Shown piece by piece: positions 8,438 to 18,653 of a DNA stretch of 64,000 nt. Under the pieces are notes generated by a model. That model made no database searches and was not told where the DNA came from. It was given only the letters and a program-made list of their open reading frames with translations. Position numbers and translations under genes: made by a program. This DNA comes from Xanthomonas sp. DAR 80977 (GTDB lineage Bacteria > Pseudomonadota > Gammaproteobacteria > Xanthomonadales > Xanthomonadaceae), in contig NZ_CP162487.1 of assembly GCF_041240605.1 (NCBI RefSeq), positions 689,001 through 753,000 on the forward strand, given 5' to 3'. Numbering within the stretch: the first letter of the stretch is position 1; the number at the start of each line of letters is the position of its first letter.

Positions 8438-8911
8438 TCAGTGCACCGGCTCCGGCTCGTCGACGAACATCTGCGTTTCCATCCACGCGTAGGCCGCCTC
8501 GGCGCCGGGCTGGTTGAACAGCACCATCAGCACCACCCATTTCAGGTCGTCCAGGTCCAGTTCGTCCTGGTCCAGCGCCATCGCCCGGTCCAGCACCAGC
8601 TCGCGCTGGTCGCTGTCGAGGATGCCGTGTTGTTCCAGGAACAGCAGGAAACCGCGGCATTCCACGTCGAGCTTGTCCAGCTCCGGGCCGTGGTAGATGC
8701 GGATCGGGCCGTCGATGCGCGGTTGCGCCACGGCCGGCCGCTGGTCGGCCAGGGCATCGAGCCAATCGAACGCCTTGCTGATCTCGGTGGGGCTGAAGCC
8801 GGCCTGGATCAGGCCATTCTGGAGGGAGTCGCGATCGCGGACCGGGTCCGCATCCTCGCTAAAATAATGTTCGAACAGGTACAGCAGGACATCCAGAATG
8901 CTCTCTTTCAT
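8438..8911 (-). CDS. smg: Smg family protein (DUF494)
   Basis: 157 residues beginning [17 protein letters not shown], the typical start of the Smg family, and keeping its acidic Asp/Glu-rich character to the end. Function is unknown; the gene is conserved next to dprA and topA/tsaC in many gammaproteobacteria and is usually placed in a DNA-processing/translation neighbourhood. A start 30 codons upstream is possible but overlaps the dprA stop region and has no family support. The gap to dprA is 43 bp, consistent with one operon. Confidence 0.9.
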   Translation of the reverse strand: MKESILDVLLYLFEHYFSEDADPVRDRDSLQNGLIQAGFSPTEISKAFDWLDALADQRPAVAQPRIDGPIRIYHGPELDKLDVECRGFLLFLEQHGILDSDQRELVLDRAMALDQDELDLDDLKWVVLMVLFNQPGAEAAYAWMETQMFVDEPEPVH

Positions 8912-8954
8912 TGCCCCTCGGCCTGCGTCGCTAGACGCTGTGGAGGTGAAGAAA

Positions 8955-10109
8955 CTAGGGTTTGCGGGTGTAACGACCTCGTTCGACCGCCACGTAGCCA
9001 TCCAGTTCCATGGCCAGCAGCATGGAGGACGCCGCCGCGGTCGTCAATCCGGTGCGCGCGATCACTGAATCCATACAGGTGGGGTCGTGGCCCAGCGCCT
9101 GCCACAAGCGCTGGTAGTCGGGATGGGGGAAGGACGGCGTGGCGCCGGGGTCGTCGGCGATCCTCTCAGTGGGGGCGCGCAGGCGCCCGCGCAAGGCGTC
9201 GGCCAGTTCGGCGGCCAGCGGCGCGACGCCGGCCAGGACTTCCTCGGCGCTCTCCACCAGCCCGGCGCCGTCGCGGATCAGGCGGTGGCAGCCGCGCGCC
9301 ATGGGGTTGTGGATCGAGCCGGGCAGCGCGAACACCTCGCGCCCGGCCTCGGCGGCCAGGCGCGCGGTGATCAGCGCGCCGGAGCGGGTGGCGGCCTCGA
9401 TCACCAGGGTGGCCAGCGCCAGCCCGGCGATGATCCGGTTGCGCGCCGGGAAATGGCCGGGCCGCGCCGGGGTGCCGGGCGGATGCTCGCTGACCACCGC
9501 GCCGCGCGCGGCGATGCGCTCGCGCAGGGCCGCATGCTGGCGCGGGTAGGCCAGGTCCGCGCCGGTGCCGACCACCGCCACGGTGAGCCCGTCCTGGCGC
9601 GACAACGCCGCGGCGTGCGCGGCGGCATCGACCCCGGCGGCCATGCCGCTGGTCACCGCCAGCCCGGCCGTGGCCAGCGCCAGGGCGAAGCGATGCGCGT
9701 TGTCGCGGCCGCCGGCGCTGGGCGAGCGGCTGCCGACCACCGCCACCGCCGGATGCCACAGCGCCGCCGGGTCGCCTTCCAGGTACAGCGCCAGCGGCGG
9801 GTTGGGGCTGCGCAGCAGCAGCGCCGGATAGTCGGGATCGTGGCAGCCGAGCAGGTACCGGCGCGGCTGCGCCAGCCAGGCCAGTGCGGCGTCCACCGCG
9901 GCGCGGTCCGGCTGCCGCAGCGCCGCGATCTGCGCCGGGTCCAGCCCGGCCGCGCGCCAGGCGGCGTCGCCGGCGGCCAGCGCGGCGGCGGGGCTGCCGC
10001 AGTGTTCGAGCAGGCGCCTGCGCGGGGCGCTGGCGCCGCCGGCCAGCGCCAGCGCCAGCAAGGCGGGGTCGGCGGGATCGGGGCGCGCGTGGTCGGTCAG
10101 GGCGGACAT
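8955..10109 (-). CDS. dprA: DNA-processing protein DprA
   Basis: 384 residues. DprA binds incoming single-stranded DNA during natural transformation and loads RecA. The Rossmann-like core is visible from about residue 125: [85 protein letters not shown]. An N-terminal SAM-like region precedes it, and a C-terminal winged-helix (DML1-like) domain follows ([29 protein letters not shown]). The ATG at 10109 is preferred over one 7 codons upstream. Gene order LysM–dprA–smg is standard. It implies competence potential. Confidence 0.95.
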   Translation of the reverse strand: MSALTDHARPDPADPALLALALAGGASAPRRRLLEHCGSPAAALAAGDAAWRAAGLDPAQIAALRQPDRAAVDAALAWLAQPRRYLLGCHDPDYPALLLRSPNPPLALYLEGDPAALWHPAVAVVGSRSPSAGGRDNAHRFALALATAGLAVTSGMAAGVDAAAHAAALSRQDGLTVAVVGTGADLAYPRQHAALRERIAARGAVVSEHPPGTPARPGHFPARNRIIAGLALATLVIEAATRSGALITARLAAEAGREVFALPGSIHNPMARGCHRLIRDGAGLVESAEEVLAGVAPLAAELADALRGRLRAPTERIADDPGATPSFPHPDYQRLWQALGHDPTCMDSVIARTGLTTAAASSMLLAMELDGYVAVERGRYTRKP

Positions 10110-10191
10110 GCGCCCCAGGCTGGGCCACAAACGCGGACGGCGCCCTCGGGCGCCGTCTGCTGTGGATGTAGGACTTGCCCGCGTGCGCGGG

Positions 10192-11328
10192 TCAGCGTGC
10201 GTCCGGGTGCTTCACGTCGTAGCCGATCCGGGTCGGCTTGATGCCGTCCATCACCAGCGCGTAGCTGACCTTGTCGAAGGTGCGGAACACCATCGCGTGC
10301 GCGGCGTATTCGTCGGGCAGGGCGACCGTGCCGGCGCCGCCGGTGAAGCCGTCGTCGGCGCGCGAGGTGTTCGGATGGCGCACGCGGTCGTTGACCCGGG
10401 TGCCGTGCCGCCACAGCGAGACCACGGTGCCGTTGTCGATGCCTTCGCGGCGGCCGCCGGAGATGGCGATCACGTCGTGCGGGCCGGCGGCGCTGAACGC
10501 GTCGGCCACCGCCAGCACGCGCAGCCCGGCGTCGAGCGCCTGCGCCGCGGGCGGGTGCGGGATGAACTGCAGGTCGTAGGGCTGCGCCTCGACCGCGATC
10601 AGGCGATCGCCGGCACGCACTTCGCGGGCGCTGTCCTGCAGCAGCAGGGTGGTGGCCTGGCTGCCGTCGGCGGAGACGCGGGTGACCGTGCCGATATTGA
10701 CCTGGGCCAGTTCGTAGCCCAGCGTCTCGCGGCGCTTGTTGTCCGGCGCGACGAAGCTCTGCCACAGGTTGCCGGTGCCCGGGGTGCTGCGGCCCTCGTT
10801 GTTCAGGTCGTCGCTGAGCCTGGGCAGCTCGTAGCGCACGGTCGGGCGCACCACCGCGTAGCGCTGCCCGGCCTGGGCGTTGCTCAGCCCGGTCGCGTAG
10901 ACCAGCTGCCCGGCGGTGGCGCGCAGCCGGTTGTCCTCGACGCCGACCACGTAGGGCAGGCCGTCGATGCTGTCGGCCACGCGCAGGTTCTTCAGGAACG
11001 GTTCGACGTCGGACAGCGGGATCGCGTCGATCGGCTCGTCCTGGCGCGGGCCGGGCTTGACCGTGGCGCGCGCCACGCGGTCCAGGTAGGCCAGGCTGAG
11101 CACGTCGCCGGGGTAGATCAGGTGCGGGTTCTGCACCTGCGGGTTGGCCTGCCAGATTTCCGGCCACAGCCACGGCTTGCCGAGGAAGCGCCCGGCGATG
11201 TCCCACAGCGTGTCGCCCTTGCGCACCACGTAGGTGTCAGGGTGTTCGGCGGCCATGCTCGCGGAAGCGGCATAGGTCGCCACGGTGAGCATCGCGACGG
11301 CGACGACCGTACGGAGTCGATTGAACAT
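10192..11328 (-). CDS. Exported LysM peptidoglycan-binding protein
   Basis: 378 residues. Signal peptide at 1–27 (cleavage near ASMAAEHP), a LysM domain at about 32–80 with YVVRKGDTLWDIAGRFL and PHLIYPGDVL, then a long C-terminal region without enzyme motifs. Genes of this type next to dprA and divergent from def are widespread in proteobacteria; the protein is presumed to sit in the periplasm on peptidoglycan. Function is not established. Its start region is separated from def by 135 bp, which must hold two divergent promoters; an ACTATAGT palindrome at 11363–11370 could supply a minus-strand -10 (TATAGT). Confidence 0.85.
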   Translation of the reverse strand: MFNRLRTVVAVAMLTVATYAASASMAAEHPDTYVVRKGDTLWDIAGRFLGKPWLWPEIWQANPQVQNPHLIYPGDVLSLAYLDRVARATVKPGPRQDEPIDAIPLSDVEPFLKNLRVADSIDGLPYVVGVEDNRLRATAGQLVYATGLSNAQAGQRYAVVRPTVRYELPRLSDDLNNEGRSTPGTGNLWQSFVAPDNKRRETLGYELAQVNIGTVTRVSADGSQATTLLLQDSAREVRAGDRLIAVEAQPYDLQFIPHPPAAQALDAGLRVLAVADAFSAAGPHDVIAISGGRREGIDNGTVVSLWRHGTRVNDRVRHPNTSRADDGFTGGAGTVALPDEYAAHAMVFRTFDKVSYALVMDGIKPTRIGYDVKHPDAR

Positions 11329-11463
11329 GAGTGCGGAGCCTGATTCCCCAACAGGTCCGCGCACTATAGTCCAGAACCCAGGGCGCGGCGCAAGCGCCGG
11401 CGAGAACGCGGTAGAATTGTCCGGTCTTGCCGAATTTTCCGGCGCCCCCATCTGGGTACCGCT

Positions 11464-11976
11464 ATGGCCCTGCTTCCCATCCTCGAATTCCCCGATCCCC
11501 GCCTGCGCACCAAGGCGGTGCAGGTCGACCCTGCCGACGTGACCACGCCGGCGTTCCAGCGCCTGCTCGACGACATGTTCGAGACCATGTACGAGGCCCC
11601 CGGCATCGGCCTGGCGGCCAGTCAGGTGGACGTGCACCAGCGCTTCATGGTCATCGACGTCAGCGAGGAGAAGAACACCCCGCAGGTGTTCATCAATCCG
11701 CAGATCGTGCAGCGCGACGGCGAGCAGGTGTACCAGGAAGGCTGCCTGTCGGTGCCGGGCATCTATGCCGACGTGACCCGCGCCGACGCCATCGTCGTGC
11801 GCTACCTGGACCGCCAGGGCCAGCCGCAGGAACTGTCCGCCGACGGCCTGCTGGCGGTCTGCGTGCAGCACGAGATGGACCACCTGGACGGCAAGCTGTT
11901 CGTCGACTACCTGTCCCCGCTCAAGCGCGAGATGGTGCGCAAGAAGCTGGCCAAGGCGCGCAAGCACGTGGCCTGA
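11464..11976 (+). CDS. def: Peptide deformylase
   Basis: 170 residues, the normal size. Removes the formyl group from nascent N-formylmethionine. All three family motifs are present: GIGLAASQ (47–54), EGCLSVP with metal-ligand Cys94, and HEMDH (136–140) giving the two His ligands and catalytic Glu. C-terminal Lys/Arg-rich helix is as expected for ribosome-tunnel docking. First gene of def–fmt–rsmB, the usual order, with fmt 122 bp downstream. Confidence 0.97.
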   Translation: MALLPILEFPDPRLRTKAVQVDPADVTTPAFQRLLDDMFETMYEAPGIGLAASQVDVHQRFMVIDVSEEKNTPQVFINPQIVQRDGEQVYQEGCLSVPGIYADVTRADAIVVRYLDRQGQPQELSADGLLAVCVQHEMDHLDGKLFVDYLSPLKREMVRKKLAKARKHVA

Positions 11977-11989
11977 AGGCCTGAAGGCC

Positions 11990-12022
11990 GGGAGTCGGGA
12001 TTCGGGATTGGGGATTCGTAAG
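11990..12022 (+). repeat. GGGATTCGGGATT intergenic repeat, copy 2 (left arm)
   Basis: GGGAGTCGGGATTCGGGATT-type run after def. The unit at 12061–12096 is its inverted counterpart, so def–fmt intergenic RNA could fold into a stem of roughly 30 bp. Confidence 0.7.
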
Positions 12023-12060
12023 CGCGAGTCGGATTCCCTTCCGGTCGCCGAACCCCGCCG

Positions 12061-12096
12061 TTGCGAATCCCCACTCCCCACTCCCGAATCCCCGCC
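12061..12096 (-). repeat. GGGATTCGGGATT intergenic repeat, copy 3 (right arm, inverted)
   Basis: Inverted member of the pair, ending 3 bp before the fmt start codon. A stem with the left arm would occlude the normal position of the fmt ribosome-binding site, and no separate Shine-Dalgarno is visible there. Confidence 0.7.
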
Positions 12097-12098
12097 CA

Positions 12099-13022
12099 AT
12101 GAAAATCGTCTTCGCCGGTACGCCGGACTTCGCCGTGCCGTCGTTGCGCGCGGCCGCGCAGCGCCATGAAGTGGTCGCGGTCTATACCCAGCCGGACCGG
12201 CCCGCCGGGCGTGGCCGCGGGCTGACCCCGTCGCCGGTGAAGCTGGAGGCGATCGCGCGCGGCATTCCGGTGCTGCAGCCGGAGACCCTGCGCTCGCCGG
12301 AGGCGCTGCAGACCCTGCGCGCGCTGCAGCCGGACCTGATGGTGGTGGTGGCCTACGGCCTGATCCTGCCCAAGGCGGTCCTGGCGATCCCCACCCATGG
12401 CTGCTGGAACGTGCACGCCTCGCTGCTGCCGCGCTGGCGCGGCGCCGCGCCGATCCAGCGCGCGATCGAGGCCGGCGACAGCGAGACCGGCGTGTGCCTG
12501 ATGCAGATGGAAGCGGGGCTGGACACCGGGCCGGTGCTGATGTCGCAGCGCACGCCGATCGGCGACAGCGAGACCGGCGGGCAACTGCACGACCGGCTGG
12601 CCGCGCTCGGCGCGCAGGTGCTGGCCGACGGCCTGGGCCTGCTGCGCGCCGGCATCCGCCCGGTGCCGCAGCCGCAGCCGGACGCCGGCGTCACCTACGC
12701 GCACAAGCTGGACAAGGCGCAGGCGCGGCTGGACTGGCAGCAGCCGGCGGCGCAGCTGGCGCTGCGGGTGCGCGCGTTCAATCCGTGGCCGATCACCGAG
12801 GCGGTGTTGGCCGGCGAGCGCGTGCGCATCCACGGCGCGGTGGCGCTGGAGCTGGCGCATGCGCAGCCGCCGGGCACGGTGCTGGCCGCGTCCAGGCAGG
12901 GCATCGACATCGCCTGCGGCCAGGGCGCGCTGCGCCTGCGCGTGCTGCAGCGCGAAGGCGGCAAGGCGATCACCGCCGCCGACTACCTCAACGCCCGGCG
13001 CGATCTGCCGGTGCTGGCCTGA
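12099..13022 (+). CDS. fmt: Methionyl-tRNA formyltransferase
   Basis: 307 residues. Formylates initiator Met-tRNA using 10-formyltetrahydrofolate. Start [16 protein letters not shown] is canonical; catalytic/folate motif [18 protein letters not shown] lies near 105–122, and [14 protein letters not shown] near 135–148; the C-terminal OB-like domain (residues ~205–305) is present. Follows def with the repeat pair between, and is followed by rsmB after 16 bp. Confidence 0.97.
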   Translation: MKIVFAGTPDFAVPSLRAAAQRHEVVAVYTQPDRPAGRGRGLTPSPVKLEAIARGIPVLQPETLRSPEALQTLRALQPDLMVVVAYGLILPKAVLAIPTHGCWNVHASLLPRWRGAAPIQRAIEAGDSETGVCLMQMEAGLDTGPVLMSQRTPIGDSETGGQLHDRLAALGAQVLADGLGLLRAGIRPVPQPQPDAGVTYAHKLDKAQARLDWQQPAAQLALRVRAFNPWPITEAVLAGERVRIHGAVALELAHAQPPGTVLAASRQGIDIACGQGALRLRVLQREGGKAITAADYLNARRDLPVLA

Positions 13023-13038
13023 ACCGGCGCGACCGGCC

Positions 13039-14373
13039 ATGACCCAGACGCCCGTCGCGCCGCCTGCCGCCGTGCCGCCGCCGCCGGGCGTCGCGCCCCG
13101 CGTCGTCGCCGCGCGCGTGCTGAGCGCGGTGATCGACCGCGGCCGTTCGCTGAAGGCCGAACTGGCCATGGCGCTGCCGACGCTGCCCGATCCGCGCGAC
13201 CGCGCCCTGGTCGAGGCGATCTGCTTCGCCGTGCTGCGCCGGCGCCCGGCCTACGAGGCCGCGCTGCGGCTGTGGCTGCAGAAGCAGCTGCCGCAGCGCG
13301 ACGCCGAACTGCGCACGCTGCTGATGGCCGGCTTCGCCCAGCTCGACGTGCTGGGCCTGGCGCCGCATGCGGCGCTGTCGGCGACGGTGGAGGCGGCGCG
13401 GGCATTGCAACGGCCGCGCCAGGCCGGCATGGTCAACGCCTTGCTGCGCCGCGCGCTGCGCGACGGGCTGCCGGCGGTGGCGGCCGACGCCGGCTGGCCG
13501 CTGTGGCTGCGCGATGCGCTGCACGCCGACTGGCCCGAACAGGCCGCGGCGATCTTCGCCGCCAGCCAGCAGGCGGCGCCGCTGTGGCTGCGGGTGAACC
13601 GCCAGCGCGGCACCCGCGATGCCTACCTGCAGCGGCTGGCCGAGGCCGGCATCGCCGCGCAGGCGGCGCCGGACCTGGCCGATGCGATCCGCCTGGCCGA
13701 ATCGGTGGCGATGAGCGCCTTGCCCGGTTTCGCCGAGGGCTGGATCTCGGTGCAGGACGGCTCGGCGCAGCAGGTCGCCGACGTGCTGGCGCCGGCGCCC
13801 GGCGCGCGCGTGCTGGACGCCTGCGCCGCGCCCGGCGGCAAGTCCGCGCACCTGCTCGAGCGCGACCCGACGCTGCGCCTGACCGCGCTGGACGTGGACG
13901 CGCGCCGCCTGGCGCGGGTACGCGAGACCTTCGACCGCACCGGCGCCGGCGCGCAGGCGCTGTTGCAGGTCGCCGATGCGGCGCAGCCCGACACGTGGTG
14001 GGACGGCGAGGCGTTCGATGCGGTGCTGCTGGACGCGCCGTGCTCGGCCACCGGCATCGTGCGCCGCCAGCCGGACGTGCTGCTGCACCGGCGGCGCGAG
14101 GACGTGGTCGCGCTGCAGGCGCTGCAGGCGCGGCTGCTGGACGCCGGCTGGCAGGTGCTGCGGCCGGGCGGGGTGCTGGTCTACGCCACCTGCTCGCTGC
14201 TCAAGGACGAGAACGCGCGCCAGCTGCACGCTTTCCTGGCGCGCACCGCCGACGCCGCGGCCGAGGATCCCGGCGCCGCCTGCGGCCATGCATCCGGCGC
14301 CGGCCGCCAGCGCCTGCCCGGCGAGCAGGACCGCGACGGTTTCTTCTATGCGCGGCTGCGCAAGACGGCGTGA
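13039..14373 (+). CDS. rsmB: 16S rRNA m5C967 methyltransferase RsmB
   Basis: 444 residues. SAM-dependent methyltransferase for 16S rRNA C967. N-terminal NusB-like domain (about 15–150), then the catalytic domain with [17 protein letters not shown] (SAM-binding), [16 protein letters not shown] (motif IV Cys) and [11 protein letters not shown] (motif VI catalytic Cys). The first 25 residues are Pro/Ala-rich and weakly conserved. Third gene of def–fmt–rsmB. The chosen ATG is 16 bp after fmt. Confidence 0.95.
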   Translation: MTQTPVAPPAAVPPPPGVAPRVVAARVLSAVIDRGRSLKAELAMALPTLPDPRDRALVEAICFAVLRRRPAYEAALRLWLQKQLPQRDAELRTLLMAGFAQLDVLGLAPHAALSATVEAARALQRPRQAGMVNALLRRALRDGLPAVAADAGWPLWLRDALHADWPEQAAAIFAASQQAAPLWLRVNRQRGTRDAYLQRLAEAGIAAQAAPDLADAIRLAESVAMSALPGFAEGWISVQDGSAQQVADVLAPAPGARVLDACAAPGGKSAHLLERDPTLRLTALDVDARRLARVRETFDRTGAGAQALLQVADAAQPDTWWDGEAFDAVLLDAPCSATGIVRRQPDVLLHRRREDVVALQALQARLLDAGWQVLRPGGVLVYATCSLLKDENARQLHAFLARTADAAAEDPGAACGHASGAGRQRLPGEQDRDGFFYARLRKTA

Positions 14374-14398
14374 AGCGGCCCCGGTATCATCCCGTCCC

Positions 14399-16114
14399 AT
14401 GCTGAAGACCCGCGCGTCCCGAGAGTTCTGGTTGCTGGCCATCCTTGCGCTGCTGGTGCTCGGCGCCGGCCTCGGCCTGCGCGATCCGCACCCGGCCGAC
14501 GAGCCGCGCTTCGCGCTGGTCGCCAAGCAGATGGTGGACAGCGGCAACTGGCTGTTCCCGCACCGCGGCACCGAGCTGTACTCGGACAAGCCGCCGATGC
14601 TGATGTGGCTGCAGGCATCGTTCTACGAGGTGTTCGGCAACTGGCGGGTGGCGTTCCTGCTGCCGTCGCTGCTGGCCGGGCTCGGCACGCTGGCCTGCGT
14701 CTACGACCTGGGCCGGCGCCTGTGGACGCGCCGGGTCGGCATGTATGCGGCGTATGCGCTGCTGTTCGCGTTCCACTTCACCTACCAGGCGAAGAAAGCG
14801 CAGATCGATCCGCTGGTGGTGTTCTACATCACCCTGGCCAACTACGGCCTGCTGCGCCACCTGCTGCGCGGACCGGACTGGCGCATGTGGGCGCTGGGCT
14901 GGTTCGCCGCCGGCCTGGGCACGATCACCAAGGGCGTGGGCGCGCTGGCCTTGCTGATGCTGCTGCCGGCCGCGGCGGTAGCGTTGGCGCAGTGGCGCGG
15001 GGTCAAGGTCGGCGTGCGCAATCCGCGCTTCTGGCTGGGGCCGCTGGCGTTCCTGGCCGCGGTGTCGATCTGGCTGGTGCCGATGGTGAGCACGGCGCTG
15101 TCGGCGAACGAGCCGGAATACCGCGCCTACCTCAACGACATCCTGTTCCGGCAGACCGCCGGGCGCTACACCAAATCCTGGGACCATCCGCACGGGCCCC
15201 TGTATTTCTTCGGGGTGATGCCAAGCATGTGGCTGCCGCTGCTGCTGGCGCTGCCGTGGGCGATCCCGGCCTGGGCGCGGCGCCTGCGCCGGCGCGATCC
15301 GCGCTACCTGCTGCCGCTGGCGTGGTGGGCGCTGATCCTGCTGTTCTTCTCGATTCCCACCGGCAAGCGCGACGTCTACATCCTGCCGGCGCTGCCGATG
15401 CTGTGCCTGGCGATGGCGCCGCTGATCCCGGGGCTGCTGCGCAAGACCGGGGTCAAGCGGCTGCTGCTGGCGTTCACCGTGGTGGTGACCGTGGCGCTGG
15501 GCGGCGTGGGCGCGGCGATCCTGGCCGGGCACGGCTTCCGCGTGCGGATGATGGAAGAACGCGGGGTCGACCTGCACACCATCCAGACCCTGGCCTGGAT
15601 CCTGCTGGCGATCGGCCTGTGGGGCGTGGCCAGCCTGGCGGTGTTCGCGCGGCGGCGTCCGGAACTGGCGCTGGCCTCGTTGCTGACCATGCTGTGGGTG
15701 CTGGCCGGGCTGCTGGTGTATCCGCTGATCAACCTGTCCAGTTCCGCCCGCGGGGTGATGGAGGCGGTGGGCCGCCGCATCGGCCCGGACGCGGAACTGG
15801 GCCTGGTCGCATGGAAGGAACAGAACCTGTTGATGGCCGACCGCGCCGCGACCACCTTCGGCTTCGTGGTGCCGTGGGACGAGCAGTTGCGCCGCGGCGT
15901 GGCCTGGCAGGCGCAGGCGCCGCAGCGGCGCTGGCTGCTGGTGCAGGAGGCGGCGATGCTCGGTTGCATCGATCGCCGCGCCAGTACCCTGGCCGGCGTG
16001 TCCAACCGCCGCAACTGGTGGCTGGTGCCGGCCGCCGCCGTGCACGGCCAGTGCCTGGTCACCGCGCACGACCGCGACCAGTTGCGCGAGCAGGACAAGG
16101 ACCGCTTCGAGTGA
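14399..16114 (+). CDS. ArnT/PMT-type membrane glycosyltransferase (GT39/GT83-like)
   Basis: 571 residues with about 11–12 hydrophobic segments. The catalytic first periplasmic loop has the ADEPRFA motif (Asp34, Glu35) characteristic of undecaprenyl-phosphate-sugar-dependent transferases such as ArnT; SDKPPMLMWLQA and GAGLGLRDPHPADEP are also family-like. It should transfer a lipid-linked sugar (for example aminoarabinose or a hexose) to lipid A or another surface acceptor in the periplasm. Donor and acceptor cannot be inferred. It begins 25 bp after rsmB and is followed by four surface-glycan genes on the same strand, so it probably heads or joins that run. Confidence 0.85.
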   Translation: MLKTRASREFWLLAILALLVLGAGLGLRDPHPADEPRFALVAKQMVDSGNWLFPHRGTELYSDKPPMLMWLQASFYEVFGNWRVAFLLPSLLAGLGTLACVYDLGRRLWTRRVGMYAAYALLFAFHFTYQAKKAQIDPLVVFYITLANYGLLRHLLRGPDWRMWALGWFAAGLGTITKGVGALALLMLLPAAAVALAQWRGVKVGVRNPRFWLGPLAFLAAVSIWLVPMVSTALSANEPEYRAYLNDILFRQTAGRYTKSWDHPHGPLYFFGVMPSMWLPLLLALPWAIPAWARRLRRRDPRYLLPLAWWALILLFFSIPTGKRDVYILPALPMLCLAMAPLIPGLLRKTGVKRLLLAFTVVVTVALGGVGAAILAGHGFRVRMMEERGVDLHTIQTLAWILLAIGLWGVASLAVFARRRPELALASLLTMLWVLAGLLVYPLINLSSSARGVMEAVGRRIGPDAELGLVAWKEQNLLMADRAATTFGFVVPWDEQLRRGVAWQAQAPQRRWLLVQEAAMLGCIDRRASTLAGVSNRRNWWLVPAAAVHGQCLVTAHDRDQLREQDKDRFE

Positions 16115-16184
16115 GCCGCGGCCGCGCCCGCTTCGGTCGCGACACCGGCGCCGTGCGGGTGCCGGCAGGAGGAGGGGCGTGCCG

Positions 16185-17216
16185 ATGCGTTTGATCCGGG
16201 TCATCAGCCGCGACAACGGCGGCGGCCTGAGCCGCGACCTGCAGGTGGTCGCCGAGGCGCTGCGCAGCAGCGGCCGCTACCGGGTGGAGGTGCTCGGCTT
16301 CGGCACCGTGCGCTTCGCCAACCATCTGCGCGAAGTGCGCCTGGGCCTGCGCAGCCTGCTGCGCGGCCGCGCCGACCTGCAGATCTTCCTGGAACGGGTC
16401 TATCCGCGCTGCCTGGGCGCCGGCCGGCGCAACGTGCTGGTGCCCAATCCGGAATGGTTCCGCCGCAAGTGGCTGCGCTGGCTGCCGCGCTTCCAGCGGG
16501 TGCTGTGCAAGACCTGGCAGGCCGAGCAGCTTTTTTCCGCGCTGGGTCCGGAGACTGCGTTCATCGGGTTCTGCAGCGACGACTGCTACCGCCCGGAGGT
16601 GCCGCGCGAGCGCGCCTGCCTGCACGTGGCCGGGCGCAGCTCGGCCAAGGGCACCGCGGTGCTGCTGCAGACCTGGGCGCGGCACCCGGAATGGCCGCGG
16701 CTGACGGTGGTGCAGAGCGCCAAGAAATCGCGCCCGATCGACGCCGAGAACATCGACTACCTGACCGGCTACCTGGACCAGCGCGAGCTGCGCCGGCTGC
16801 AGAACGCGCACCGCTTCCACCTGTGCCCGTCCGAGGTCGAGGGCTTCGGCCACTACATCATGGAAGCGCTGAGCGTCGGCGCGGTGGTGATCACCACCGA
16901 CGGCGCGCCGATGAACGAACTGGTCAGCGCCGAACGCGGCGTGCTGATCGCGCCGGTCGGCGAACGCGGGGACAACTTCGGCGTGCGCTACCAGATCGAC
17001 GCGGCCGGCATCGAGCGGGCGATGGCGCAGGCGCTGGCGCTGGCGCCGATGCAATGCGATGCGCTGGGCACCGCCGCGCGCACGTTCTTCGAATCGCGCC
17101 AGCGCGAGTTCGGCGAACGCCTGCAGGCGGTGGTGGCCGATCTGCTCGGCGATGCGCCGCCGCCTGCCGCGTCTGCGCCGGCCGGCGATGGCCGCGTGCA
17201 GGTCAGGTCGGGTTAG
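16185..17216 (+). CDS. Glycosyltransferase family 4-like protein
   Basis: 343 residues with a GT-B fold pattern: N-terminal RVISRDNGGGLSRDLQVVA, and in the C-terminal half the GT4 signature HLCPSEVEGFGHYIMEALSVG with the E-x7-E motif, which contacts the nucleotide sugar. Probably a cytoplasmic transferase acting on LPS core or a related surface glycan. A GTG at 16179 would add two residues; the ATG at 16185 is spaced better from the strong AGGAGGAGG site at 16167–16175. The C-terminal 20 residues are low-complexity Pro/Ala. Confidence 0.8.
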   Translation: MRLIRVISRDNGGGLSRDLQVVAEALRSSGRYRVEVLGFGTVRFANHLREVRLGLRSLLRGRADLQIFLERVYPRCLGAGRRNVLVPNPEWFRRKWLRWLPRFQRVLCKTWQAEQLFSALGPETAFIGFCSDDCYRPEVPRERACLHVAGRSSAKGTAVLLQTWARHPEWPRLTVVQSAKKSRPIDAENIDYLTGYLDQRELRRLQNAHRFHLCPSEVEGFGHYIMEALSVGAVVITTDGAPMNELVSAERGVLIAPVGERGDNFGVRYQIDAAGIERAMAQALALAPMQCDALGTAARTFFESRQREFGERLQAVVADLLGDAPPPAASAPAGDGRVQVRSG

Positions 17217-17270
17217 GGGTCGTACTTGGATCATCGCCCCCCACCGCCTTTGCGTCCGTTCCCTTCCTAG

Positions 17271-18569
17271 ATGACCGAAGAAGCCCCGTCGCACCATGCT
17301 GCGCGGCCGCCGGCCGCGTCCCATCGCCACAGCGTGGCCGAGTGGGGCGCCGCGTTCGGCCTGCTGTGCCTGCCGGCGCTGGTGGTCAGCATGCCGGGCG
17401 GGCTGCTGCCGTTCGGGCTGCTGTTGCTGGCGACCAGCGTGCTGGCGCTGGGCCGCATGCGCCGCGCCGCATCCGGCCTGCAGCCGTCGCTGCGCTGGCT
17501 GACGGTGCTGGCGCTGCTGGTGATCGGGTTGTCGGTGTTCTCCCTGCTGTACTTCGGCCAGGCGCTGAAGGACATCGACAACCGCACCCGCTTCCTGGTG
17601 CTGCCGTGGACCGCGCTGTGGGTCTACGCGCTGCGCCCGCCGCGGCAGGGGCTGTGGTGGGGCGCGTTGCTGGGCATCTTCGCCACCCTGGTGCTGGCGA
17701 TCGTGCAGGTGCTGCAGGGCCAGCCGCGCGCCGAGGGCTGGACCAACGCGATCGTGCTCGCCGACGTGGTGCTGGTGCTGATGGTGGTGGCGGTGTTCTG
17801 CCGCCCGCCCGGGCGCTGGCCATGGACGCTGCTGGCGCTCGCCGCCGGCTGCGCCACCATCCTGCTCAGCGGCAGCCGCGGCGTGTGGCTGGGCATGTTG
17901 CTGCTGCTGGTCGCCACCGCGCTGTGCGTGCGCTGGCGCAGCGGCGCCATGCGCCTGGCGATCCTGGGCGCGATCGCGGCGCTGGCGGCGGTGCTGGTGC
18001 TGAGCGTGCCGGCGCTGACCCGGCAGACCCGCCTGGTCGAACTGCATCACGACGTGCAGCGCTACGAGCGCGGCGACAGCGATTCCTCGGCCGGCGCGCG
18101 CATCGAGCGCCTGCAGGTGGCGGCCGCGACCTTCCTCGAGCATCCGCTGGTCGGGGTCGGCGTGGGCCGCTTCGACAACGCGATGCTGCGCCTGCCCGAT
18201 TGCCGCGGCAAGACCTGGGTGGAGCGTTGCCACCTGGGCCACGCGCACAACGACCTGGCCGAATGGAGCGCGACCCAGGGCCTGCCCGGCACACTGCTGA
18301 TCGTGCTGGTCTACGGCGTGCCGCTGTGGCTGCTGCTGCGCCTGTACCGGCGGCGGCCGTGTCCGCAGTTCCACGGCCCGGCCGCGACCGGGATCATGGT
18401 GGTGGCCGCCTACATCCTGTGCGGCATGACCCAGTCGATGTTCGCGCACCAGGTCACCACCGGCTTCTACGTGTCGCTGGTCGGCGTGCTGATCGGGCTG
18501 GCGGCCTGGGATGCGGAGACGCCGCGCGCGCGCGCCGGCGCCGCTGAAGGCGCTGCCGGAAGCCGGTAG
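17271..18569 (+). CDS. O-antigen ligase family (Wzy_C) membrane protein
   Basis: 432 residues with about 10–12 membrane segments. Wzy_C features: LLSGSRGVWLGM in a membrane segment near 200–212, and a large periplasmic loop with GHAHNDLAEWSATQGLPG near 323–340 carrying the His typical of WaaL/PglL-type ligases. Such proteins transfer undecaprenyl-PP-linked polysaccharide to lipid A–core (WaaL) or to protein. Surrounding glycosyltransferases favour the LPS role, but a protein O-oligosaccharyltransferase cannot be excluded. Confidence 0.8.
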   Translation: MTEEAPSHHAARPPAASHRHSVAEWGAAFGLLCLPALVVSMPGGLLPFGLLLLATSVLALGRMRRAASGLQPSLRWLTVLALLVIGLSVFSLLYFGQALKDIDNRTRFLVLPWTALWVYALRPPRQGLWWGALLGIFATLVLAIVQVLQGQPRAEGWTNAIVLADVVLVLMVVAVFCRPPGRWPWTLLALAAGCATILLSGSRGVWLGMLLLLVATALCVRWRSGAMRLAILGAIAALAAVLVLSVPALTRQTRLVELHHDVQRYERGDSDSSAGARIERLQVAAATFLEHPLVGVGVGRFDNAMLRLPDCRGKTWVERCHLGHAHNDLAEWSATQGLPGTLLIVLVYGVPLWLLLRLYRRRPCPQFHGPAATGIMVVAAYILCGMTQSMFAHQVTTGFYVSLVGVLIGLAAWDAETPRARAGAAEGAAGSR

Positions 18570-18653
18570 ACTGCCGATCCCGCACCGCCGACCGGCGCGG
18601 CGCCGTCCGCGCCGCGACCGCAGGGTGCACCGCTGCCCCGGATACCGAGCGCC

